Source of the DNA: an uncultured Xanthobacteraceae bacterium
GTDB taxonomy: Bacteria; Pseudomonadota; Alphaproteobacteria; Rhizobiales; Xanthobacteraceae
Direction: 5' to 3'
Length of the DNA: 6,139 nt
NCBI GenBank assembly: GCA_955652195.1
Contig: CATPBC010000413.1
Location: 1 to 6,139, forward strand
The translations under genes and the position numbers were made by a program. This document shows positions 1-6,139 of this stretch, piece after piece. The notes beneath the pieces were generated by a model. The model saw only the letters and a list, made by a program, of their open reading frames with translations, made no database searches and was not told the origin of the DNA. The stretch's first letter is position 1; every line of letters begins with the position of its first letter.

Positions 1-59
1 CGCGGCCGACGGGCAACTGCCGGCGAGTCTGGGTTGTTTGTGCCCCGTCAGACAAATCG

Positions 60-1055
60 TTACTCGGATCGGGCAATGCCGGCGTCTTGCACAACCTTGC
101 CCCAGCGCACGATTTCGGACTGGAAAAACTGCGCGAGTTCCTCGGGCGAACCGGTGCCGACCGGAAGCATGCCAATGTCGCGCATCCGCGTGCGCACGTC
201 GTTCATGGCGACCGCCGCATTGAGTTCGCCGTTGAGTTTGGCAACGATCGCAGGCGGCGTCTGGGACGGTGCGATCACGCCTTGCCATGCGGCGGCGTCG
301 AAACCGGGCACGCCGGCGTCAGCGAGCGGCGGAACCCCGGGCAGCATAGCGAACGGTTTTTTTGTTGTGACGGCAAGCGCGCGCAGCTTGCCACTGCTGA
401 TCAAAGGCGCCGCCGGGCCGTAGTCGGTAAACATCACCTGGATGTAGCCGGCCATAAGGTCATTGAGCGCCGGCGCCGTGCCTCGATAAGGCACGTGGGT
501 CATCTTGATCCCCGTCATGCTCGAGAATAGCGCCGCCGCCAAATGATGAAAGGCGCCGACGCCGCCGGAGCCATAGCCGAGCGTTCGTTGCTTGGCGAGC
601 TTGATGAGATCCTCGACGTTGTTTACCGGCAGCGAGGGACTAACGACCAGCACGAATGGCACGCGCGCGATCAGCGCAACCAGCGCGAAGTCTTTGCCCG
701 GATCGTAGGGCAGGCTTTTGTACAGCGTCACGTCGGCAGCGAGCGACGACACCGCCATCATGATCGTGTAGCCGTCAGGGGGCGATTTCGCGAGATAATT
801 GGTGGCCAAAATCGTCCCGGCCCCCGGCCGGTTCTCCACCACGAAGGATTTGCCAAGCCGCGCCTCGAGTTTCTGGGCGAGAAGCCGGGTGAGGATGTCG
901 GTGCCGCCGGCCGGCGCAAAGGGCACGATGAAGGAGACTTGGCGCTCGGGATAATTTTCGCCGCCGATTTGGGCGCGCGCTGCCCCGAGCGCGATCGCAG
1001 GCAGTCCCGCCGCGAGCAGCGCGCGGCGCGAAAGCGCTAGCCTCCCTGCTGTCAT
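60..1055 (-). CDS. Bug/TctC-family tripartite tricarboxylate transporter substrate-binding protein
   Basis: A 331-residue protein, the usual length for Bug (TctC) periplasmic binding proteins, which capture small carboxylates or other organic acids for TctAB-type transporters. The N-terminus has a twin-arginine, Tat-like signal (SRRALLAAG, residues 9-17), a hydrophobic stretch and a plausible cleavage site after ARA near residue 28. Family motifs follow: FAPAGGTD (46-53), VENRPGAG (73-80) and PPDGYT (92-97). The start at 1055 is supported by a GGGAG ribosome-binding site about 7 nt upstream on the minus strand. The gene diverges from rplU. No tctA or tctB membrane subunit is visible, so it appears to be an orphan receptor, a common situation for this greatly expanded family. 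The ligand cannot be read from the sequence. The family call is firm; Tat rather than Sec export is inference. Confidence 0.93.
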   Translation of the reverse strand: MTAGRLALSRRALLAAGLPAIALGAARAQIGGENYPERQVSFIVPFAPAGGTDILTRLLAQKLEARLGKSFVVENRPGAGTILATNYLAKSPPDGYTIMMAVSSLAADVTLYKSLPYDPGKDFALVALIARVPFVLVVSPSLPVNNVEDLIKLAKQRTLGYGSGGVGAFHHLAAALFSSMTGIKMTHVPYRGTAPALNDLMAGYIQVMFTDYGPAAPLISSGKLRALAVTTKKPFAMLPGVPPLADAGVPGFDAAAWQGVIAPSQTPPAIVAKLNGELNAAVAMNDVRTRMRDIGMLPVGTGSPEELAQFFQSEIVRWGKVVQDAGIARSE

Positions 1056-1181
1056 CGCCGTTCTCCCGGTACCGCGCGGCTTGCCAGTATCTCGCGCTTT
1101 AGCACGGCCGGCGGATCGAGGTCATCACCATTGGGCGCGGCGAAAGCGCCAGGCAGTTGAAGCCCGCTTGGTTTGCATTTC

Positions 1182-1210
1182 TTGACAGGCGTTTACGGGC
1201 CGGTCATAAC
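1182..1210 (+). promoter_or_regulatory. Predicted sigma70-type promoter for rplU-rpmA
   Basis: A perfect -35 box TTGACA (1182-1187) is followed, after an optimal 17-nt spacer, by CATAAC (1205-1210), which matches the -10 consensus at 4 of 6 positions. Transcription would start near 1217 and give a leader of about 133 nt before the rplU start codon. No other -35/-10 pair in the 294-bp gap between the Bug gene and rplU looked as good. I found no convincing promoter for the divergent Bug gene in the same gap. Confidence 0.65.
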
Positions 1211-1216
1211 GGCGCC

Positions 1217-1349
1217 GATCGGCGTGTTCGATGCGGCCATTTCCGCCGCTACCCCGCCGACCGTCAGCAGAACAGACTGGAAGAATCCGGTCCGGGCGGT
1301 GACCCGAGCGTCGGGCTTGGTCGTGGAAGACTTGGAACGAGGAACAAAC
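1217..1349 (+). other. rplU 5' leader with small alternative hairpins
   Basis: This is the predicted untranslated leader of rplU, about 133 nt if the promoter at 1182-1210 is used. Near its 3' end the segment CCCG at 1303-1306 can pair either with CGGG at 1293-1296 or, as CCCGA (1303-1307), with TCGGG at 1311-1315. The two stems exclude each other. They are short (4-5 bp), so a regulatory role is only a possibility. I did not match the leader to any known L21 leader RNA. The leader happens to be open in frame with rplU back to about 1173, but that extension overlaps the promoter and is unlike L21. Confidence 0.3.
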
Positions 1350-1871
1350 ATGTTCGCGGTGTTCAAAACAGGCGGCAAACAATACCGGGTGGCGGCCGAG
1401 CACGTGCTCAAGGTTGGCAAGGTCAAGGGCGAGCCCGGCGAGATCGTCGAATTCGGCGAGGTCTTGGTTGTCGGCGGCGACAGCGTGAGCTTGGGCGCAC
1501 CCACGGTGGCGGGCGCTACCGTCGCGGCCGAAGTTCTCGACCAAGCGCGCGGGCCGAAGATCATCGCCTTCAAAAAGCGGCGGCGCAAGAATTCGCGACG
1601 CAAGATCGGTCATCGCCAGGAATTCACGCTGTTGCGCATCACCGAGATTTTGACCGACGGCAAAAAGCCGAGCAAGCAGGCGCAGCCACGTCCGAAGCGT
1701 GCGCCGGCTGCGAGTGCTTCTGAACAGTCCGCCGGCGCTGCGGCCGCGGCAACGTCCGCCGAGGACGGAGCCCCGACAGCGCGAAAAATTGCGGCGAAAA
1801 AGGAAAAGTCGAAAGCAAAGCCGGCGGCGAAGGATAAAAAGCCGGCAAGGACGAAAAGCAAAAAGAAGTGA
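1350..1871 (+). CDS. rplU: Large ribosomal subunit protein bL21 with long C-terminal tail
   Basis: A 173-residue protein that begins [14 protein letters not shown], the standard L21 opening. It binds 23S rRNA in the 50S subunit. The conserved core covers residues 1-103. It includes GEVLVVGG (36-43), the basic rRNA-contact block [16 protein letters not shown] (75-90) and LRITEI (95-100). From about residue 104 there is a low-complexity tail of roughly 70 residues, first Ala/Ser-rich and then Lys/Ala/Pro-rich, ending KSKKK. Rhizobial L21 proteins often carry an extension, but this one is long for a protein that is usually near 103 residues. The start at 1350 is supported by GAGGA (1339-1343) with a 6-nt spacer. 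rpmA follows after 67 bp in the same direction, so the two are very probably co-transcribed. Confidence 0.97.
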   Translation: MFAVFKTGGKQYRVAAEHVLKVGKVKGEPGEIVEFGEVLVVGGDSVSLGAPTVAGATVAAEVLDQARGPKIIAFKKRRRKNSRRKIGHRQEFTLLRITEILTDGKKPSKQAQPRPKRAPAASASEQSAGAAAAATSAEDGAPTARKIAAKKEKSKAKPAAKDKKPARTKSKKK

Positions 1872-1938
1872 CACGGGCAGGTGATGCTTTTGTCACGAAT
1901 CCGGTTTAGATAGAGCAAATGAGTTTCGGAGGCCGATA

Positions 1939-2211
1939 ATGGCACACAAGAAAGCAGGCGGATCCTCGCGCAACGGCCGCGATTCCGCGGGACAACGCCT
2001 CGGGCTGAAGATTTTCGGCGGCGAATCGGTGCTAGCCGGCAACATCATCGCCCGCCAGCGTGGCACCAAATGGCACGCCGGCCGCAACGTCGGGATCGGC
2101 AAAGACCACACGCTCTTTGCCCTGATCAACGGCCAAGTCGAGTTTCGTAGCAAAACCAAAGGCCGCGTATTCGTATCGGTACGTCCGATGAGTGAGGCCG
2201 CGGCCCAGTAA
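1939..2211 (+). CDS. rpmA: Large ribosomal subunit protein bL27
   Basis: A 90-residue L27, normal length for the family. It starts [16 protein letters not shown], the conserved flexible N-terminal arm that reaches toward the peptidyl-transferase centre of the 50S subunit. It continues with GLKIFGGE, the [24 protein letters not shown] region and [15 protein letters not shown]. There is no Firmicutes-type N-terminal extension that would need processing. The start is set by a strong GGAGG (1928-1932) 6 nt upstream. It is paired with rplU as in most bacteria. The 67-bp spacer after rplU has no clear promoter or hairpin, which fits a shared transcript. Two hairpins lie downstream. Confidence 0.98.
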   Translation: MAHKKAGGSSRNGRDSAGQRLGLKIFGGESVLAGNIIARQRGTKWHAGRNVGIGKDHTLFALINGQVEFRSKTKGRVFVSVRPMSEAAAQ

Positions 2212-2230
2212 CACGGTGGATCATCAGTAA

Positions 2231-2262
2231 GGTCCGCCGGCATCCAGTCGAACCGGCGGGCC
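2231..2262 (+). terminator. First hairpin after rpmA
   Basis: The arms 2231-2240 and 2253-2262 form a 10-bp stem, one pair being G-T, around a 12-nt loop. It starts 20 nt after the rpmA stop. The stem is very GC-rich (CCGCCGG/CCGGCGG core), but no T run follows it. It may stabilise the 3' end of the rplU-rpmA mRNA or help termination together with the next hairpin. Confidence 0.5.
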
Positions 2263-2275
2263 TAATGGGCTCGAA

Positions 2276-2307
2276 AAAGGGGAGACCGGCATGCCGGTCT
2301 CCCCTTT
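2276..2307. terminator. 32-bp perfect palindrome, terminator-like
   Basis: All 16 base pairs match around the centre at 2291/2292; the inner sequence is GACCGGCATGCCGGTC. In RNA this makes a stem of about 14 bp with a CAUG loop, flanked by A and T runs. On the plus strand it is followed by TTTCGGTTTCTT, a broken T tract. On the minus strand the stem is followed by five Ts, so it could work in both directions. It ends only 24 bp before the GNAT start codon, so termination may be partial, or the stem may affect GNAT translation. Confidence 0.65.
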
Positions 2308-2331
2308 CGGTTTCTTGCAGGAGCCCAGGCG

Positions 2332-2952
2332 ATGACGCTCGCAACGGAAGTCCCAAGCCCTGTCTTCACGCCGGTTTTGGCGCGAGAAGCAACCGCGCGC
2401 CGCATCCCCGTACTCAAGACCGAGCGGCTGGTGCTGCACGCATCGTGCCAACGCGACGTGCCCGTGATCGTGCAATTGGCCGGCGACCGTCGTGTCGCCG
2501 AGAACACGGCACGTATTCCGCATCCCTATACCGCTGCGGATACCGAAGGACTGCTCGCGTCTATCAATCAAAAGGGGAGCGAGACGGTGTTTGCGATCGA
2601 GCTTGACGGCGCGTTGATCGGAATGTCTGGACTGGATCCGCGCACGGACGGCGCCGAGCTCGGTTATTGGCTCGGCGTTCCCTTTTGGGGGCGCGGCTAT
2701 GCGACCGAGGCGGTTCGCGCCGTCATTGATTACGCCTTCGGCGACCTGGGCCATGAGGTGCTGCAATCGGGCGCCCGTGTCAGCAATCCGGCGTCGCGCC
2801 GGGTCCTTGAGAAGTGCGGCTTCCAATGGACCGGCGTCCGGCTTTGCCGGATTCGGGCCATCAATTCCGCGGCGCCGATCGACCGTTTTCGTCTCGATCG
2901 CCGCTTGTGGGCGTCGCTCAAGGCCTGGGCACAGGCGCGGCAAGTAGCTTAA
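2332..2952 (+). CDS. GNAT-family N-acetyltransferase (RimJ/RimL-like)
   Basis: A 206-residue protein with the GNAT fold in the arrangement of the RimJ/RimL type. It has TERLVLH (30-36) at the domain start, and FAIELDGALIGMSGL (87-101) for the central strands. GYWLGVPFWGRGYATEA (111-127) is the acetyl-CoA pyrophosphate-binding loop (Q/RxxGxG/A type), and NPASRRVLEKCGFQ (152-165) is the typical C-terminal helix/strand. It transfers acetyl from acetyl-CoA to an amine, often a protein N-terminus in this subgroup, but the substrate here is unknown. The start is set by AGGAG (2319-2323), 8 nt upstream. The first 25 or so residues precede the domain and are not conserved-looking. GNAT genes next to rpmA and obgE are common in rhizobia, which suggests but does not prove a ribosome-related target. 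The stop codon falls inside a dispersed repeat. Confidence 0.9.
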   Translation: MTLATEVPSPVFTPVLAREATARRIPVLKTERLVLHASCQRDVPVIVQLAGDRRVAENTARIPHPYTAADTEGLLASINQKGSETVFAIELDGALIGMSGLDPRTDGAELGYWLGVPFWGRGYATEAVRAVIDYAFGDLGHEVLQSGARVSNPASRRVLEKCGFQWTGVRLCRIRAINSAAPIDRFRLDRRLWASLKAWAQARQVA

Positions 2953-3003
2953 GCATGATCCGTGGCTTAAGCATGATCCCGAAAAGTGGCCGCCGGTTTT
3001 CGG
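2947..3003. repeat. Rhizobial-type dispersed palindromic repeat with internal duplication
   Basis: The 15-bp unit GCTTAAGCATGATCC occurs at 2947-2961 and again at 2965-2979. The second copy runs into CCGAAAA (2979-2985), which pairs with TTTTCGG (2997-3003) in a hairpin. The core resembles a short repeat that I know to be very abundant between genes in Bradyrhizobium and related genomes. It overlaps the last codons and the TAA of the GNAT gene and sits between two convergent genes, where it could act as a bidirectional terminator. The further 16 bp up to the C13 gene end show no other feature. Confidence 0.75.
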
Positions 3004-3019
3004 CTAATTTCGCATGTGA

Positions 3020-4462
3020 TCAGGGATGCGGATTCGTCGCAAAGAATGGTGCGAGCTTTGCGACGAGCGCTCGTCCAAACGATCCCTGCGGATTTGACGG
3101 CGTCGCATGGTCCATCGTTTCCCAGCCGTGGATCAGGATACGGGCTTGATTGAACGCGTTTTCGAAATCGGCGCCCGGGTGCAGGCTGTGATGAAAGAAG
3201 GCGTCGCCGAAATACGTCCAGTCGCGCTCGGGAGCGCAGCCGAAGGACGTGTGCTCCGCATCAGCCGCGGTCATCACGATCGTATTGTCGTTTGCCAGCG
3301 GCTGCACAAAGATTCCTGAATAGCACGCCGAAACGATCACCACGCGATTCTTGATGGCCTCGCCGTCGAGCGTCGCGGCGACCTGTTGCGGCGTCAGGAC
3401 GCCCTGGTCGCCCGGCAATTGCAAGGCAAAGCCGCCGCGATAACCATGCGAGGTCATGAGCAGAATCAAAACGTCGTTGTCTCGATCCATAATGTTGCCG
3501 ATGGCGTGCACCGCCGCCGCAAAATTGGGAAGATTGGCAAGCGGAATCGTATTCACGGTATTGTGGTGATTGATCAGGCGCACCGTGCGGCCGTTAATCG
3601 GCAACACGCTGGCGAGCGCCTCCAAGCCGCCGTCGAGCTCTTTGATGAAAACGTCCTGCTCGGCCCAACCCGCCAGTGCCAGCGCATAGATATTCGTTTC
3701 GCCCTTGCCTGATGTCTCGCCCTTGCGCGATGACGGCAATTGCGCGAATTGCTCGTGGAGCAGCTTCGGCTGGATTCTTTCAATTTGCGCGATTTCGCGG
3801 CCAGATCTCGGCTTACTTTCCGCGCGTTGGGTCGCATATAAGGTTTCCCACCAATTGGCATTGCGTTGGTCAAAATCCGGCGGCACAAAGACCGGCGCAT
3901 GCGGAACCACGACATTGGCCGCGAACAATGCGAGCCATAGGCCGGCAATCCTGCTGGCCAACCGCCAGCCTGATTGTTGTTCCAGGCTGCCGACGATGCA
4001 GGTCATGGCGCCCACCCACCAGGCAAAGAGCAGCGCGTAGATCGCGGTGACTACGACTGTGCCGGAGAAGAGCTCGGGATGCCCCGCGACGCGGGCGGCG
4101 AGCGGCAGGGCCGCACTGATTGCGGTCATCGCTATGTCAGCGATAACGGAAAGGACAAACATCGCCGATAGGGCGGTGGTGCGGGCGGCTGGACGCACGA
4201 ACAGCGCAGCGATCGCAAGCTCAAGCGCGATCCAGGCAACGACGGCATTGAGGCCGTAAGGATTAAAGGCGTGCCACGAGCCGGCCTCGACCAGCTGCAG
4301 CGTGGAGCGGACGGCGGCCAGCAGCGTGGCAAAGGCCAGGAGCACCGGTAATCCCACCAGCGGCGGGTCGGCGGTTCTTCGCCAAACCGCCGCTCGCGTC
4401 GCCAGCTTCACAACGCGCCACACGCTCGTCGCTCTCCGCCCCAAATCCCAACGTCCAAACAC
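3020..4462 (-). CDS. Membrane-anchored C13-family (legumain-like) cysteine peptidase
   Basis: A 480-residue protein in two parts. Residues 34-186 hold about five hydrophobic segments (near 34-51, 71-89, 96-125, 131-158 and 168-186), so the N-terminal third is a membrane domain. Residues from about 255 on look like a caspase/legumain-fold C13 peptidase. A beta strand ends in LLMTSHGYRGG, giving the catalytic His339, and another ends in VVIVSACYSGIF, giving the catalytic Cys380. The order and spacing of this His-Cys dyad are those of the C13 clan CD family, whose eukaryotic members include legumain and GPI8. Bacterial members have no established role. A linker (187-255) includes the doubled KGET. 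The start at 4462 has a GGAG about 13 nt upstream, rather far, so a nearby alternative start is possible. The gene is convergent with GNAT and divergent from obgE, so it is transcribed alone. Family assignment is from motifs only. Confidence 0.85.
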   Translation of the reverse strand: MFGRWDLGRRATSVWRVVKLATRAAVWRRTADPPLVGLPVLLAFATLLAAVRSTLQLVEAGSWHAFNPYGLNAVVAWIALELAIAALFVRPAARTTALSAMFVLSVIADIAMTAISAALPLAARVAGHPELFSGTVVVTAIYALLFAWWVGAMTCIVGSLEQQSGWRLASRIAGLWLALFAANVVVPHAPVFVPPDFDQRNANWWETLYATQRAESKPRSGREIAQIERIQPKLLHEQFAQLPSSRKGETSGKGETNIYALALAGWAEQDVFIKELDGGLEALASVLPINGRTVRLINHHNTVNTIPLANLPNFAAAVHAIGNIMDRDNDVLILLMTSHGYRGGFALQLPGDQGVLTPQQVAATLDGEAIKNRVVIVSACYSGIFVQPLANDNTIVMTAADAEHTSFGCAPERDWTYFGDAFFHHSLHPGADFENAFNQARILIHGWETMDHATPSNPQGSFGRALVAKLAPFFATNPHP

Positions 4463-4495
4463 AGTAGATCAGGCTCCGCCGTCGCGAGTTCCGAC

Positions 4496-4504
4496 CTTAT
4501 ATCA
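4496..4504 (-). promoter_or_regulatory. Possible extended -10 promoter of the C13 peptidase gene
   Basis: Read on the minus strand this is TGATATAAG, an extended -10 element (TGnTATAAT type, with one mismatch in the hexamer). Transcription would start near 4489 and leave a leader of about 27 nt before the ATG at 4462. No good -35 box is present at the right distance, which is tolerable for an extended -10 promoter. Confidence 0.4.
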
Positions 4505-4535
4505 GAGCGGCAGTGCCGGCCACCGCAGCAACATT

Positions 4536-5639
<1,104 letters not shown>

Positions 5640-5673
5640 CCGGCGCTCGCCTCGATTCGGCAGGGGGGAGTTC

Positions 5674-6139
5674 ATGACCCACACATTTGTACTGGTCCAC
5701 GGCGCTTGGCACGGCGGCTGGTGCTGGCGACGGGTCGCCGACCGGCTTCGCGGTAGCGGCCACGTTGTTTTCACACCGACACTGACCGGTTTAGGCGAAC
5801 GCGCGCATCTGCTGCGGTCCGATATCGACGTCGGCACCCACATCGCCGACGTCGTAAACGTGATCAAATGGGAGCGGCTGAGCGACGTGGTGCTGTGCGG
5901 TCACTCTTATGGTGGATTCATAATTTCTGGGGTTGCCGAACAAATGGCCGCCGCTATACGCGCGATCGTGTTCCTCGACGCCTTTCTGCCGAACGACAGC
6001 GATACGATACAGGATCTCACCGGTCCCGCGGTCCAGGACGGCATTCGCGCAGCCTTGCAGCGCGGCGATCTCGGTGTGCCCCCGCGTCCGGCCGAAGCGT
6101 TCGGCGTCAACGAAGCCGACCGTCACTGGGTCGATAGCC
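5674..6139 (+). CDS. Alpha/beta-fold hydrolase, 3' end beyond window
   Basis: 155 complete codons are visible and the frame stays open to the last base, so this is a 5' fragment of a protein that is typically about 230-260 residues. It begins MTHTFVLVHGAWHGGWCW, with the oxyanion-hole HG motif at residues 9-10. It continues with PTLTGLGERAHLL (35-47) and the nucleophile elbow GHSYGG (76-81), which gives catalytic Ser78. LDAFLP follows at 101-106. The pattern is that of the plant methylesterase/hydroxynitrile-lyase-like branch of single-domain hydrolases (esterases and related enzymes). The substrate is unknown, and the catalytic His and probably the acid lie outside the window. A strong AGGGGGGAG (5662-5670) precedes the ATG. 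Only 34 bp separate it from obgE and no terminator is seen, so read-through from obgE is possible. Confidence 0.9.
   Translation, partial: MTHTFVLVHGAWHGGWCWRRVADRLRGSGHVVFTPTLTGLGERAHLLRSDIDVGTHIADVVNVIKWERLSDVVLCGHSYGGFIISGVAEQMAAAIRAIVFLDAFLPNDSDTIQDLTGPAVQDGIRAALQRGDLGVPPRPAEAFGVNEADRHWVDS

Noticed and set aside
8..49. Possible terminator of the Bug gene (GACGGGCA pairing with TGCCCCGTC)
   Set aside because: The stem is short with a bulge, the loop is about 25 nt, and no T run follows on the minus strand. Nothing else is recognisable in positions 1-59.
1231..1302. Possible 23-codon leader peptide ahead of rplU ([10 protein letters not shown]...)
   Set aside because: It has no ribosome-binding site, and its Pro/Arg composition is typical of random frames in GC-rich DNA.
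1173..1349. N-terminal extension of rplU back to a TTG near 1173
   Set aside because: It would start ahead of the promoter's -35 box and add 59 residues unlike any L21. The ATG at 1350 has a good ribosome-binding site and the canonical [14 protein letters not shown] start.
1125..1874. Minus-strand open frame covering rplU
   Set aside because: It is antisense to L21, and its Arg/Phe/Leu repetition is simply the complement of the Lys/Ala-rich L21 tail.
2224..2943. Minus-strand open frame opposite the GNAT gene
   Set aside because: It is antisense to a clear GNAT protein, runs through the terminator-like palindrome, and gives a low-quality, Arg-rich translation.

Overview
The window looks like chromosomal DNA from a GC-rich alphaproteobacterium, most likely Rhizobiales near Bradyrhizobium, Rhodopseudomonas or Xanthobacteraceae. 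This rests on the Rhizobiales-type L21, L27 and ObgE proteins, a TctC/Bug-type binding protein, and a short palindromic repeat whose core (CATGATCCCGAAAAGTGG...CCGGTTTTCGG) I recognise as typical of these genomes. The placement is inference; no search was run.

Layout, left to right. A Bug/TctC periplasmic binding protein with a Tat-like signal is on the minus strand (60-1055). It diverges from the ribosomal protein genes rplU (L21, 1350-1871) and rpmA (L27, 1939-2211). rplU has a good sigma70-like promoter (TTGACA-N17-CATAAC at 1182-1210) and a leader of about 130 nt. After rpmA come two consecutive hairpins, the second a 32-bp perfect palindrome, and then a GNAT acetyltransferase (2332-2952). 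The GNAT stop codon lies inside a rhizobial-type repeat. This repeat fills most of the gap to a convergent minus-strand gene (3020-4462) for a membrane-anchored, legumain-like C13 family cysteine peptidase. Divergent from that gene, past a perfect 17-bp tandem duplication, is the ribosome-assembly GTPase obgE (4602-5639). An alpha/beta hydrolase (5674 onward) starts 34 bp after obgE and is cut by the window edge.

How the genes fit together: rplU, rpmA and obgE form a widely conserved ribosomal-protein/ribosome-assembly cluster, and in rhizobia a GNAT gene often sits inside it. The odd item is the C13 peptidase, which sits on the opposite strand between GNAT and obgE and has repeat sequence at both borders. 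The Bug protein and the hydrolase are metabolic accessory genes with no visible functional link to the cluster. I see no CRISPR array, tRNA, rRNA, transposase or phage gene. Nothing here is clearly a new multi-gene system. The most rewarding items are the C13 peptidase and its borders, and the palindrome ahead of the GNAT gene.
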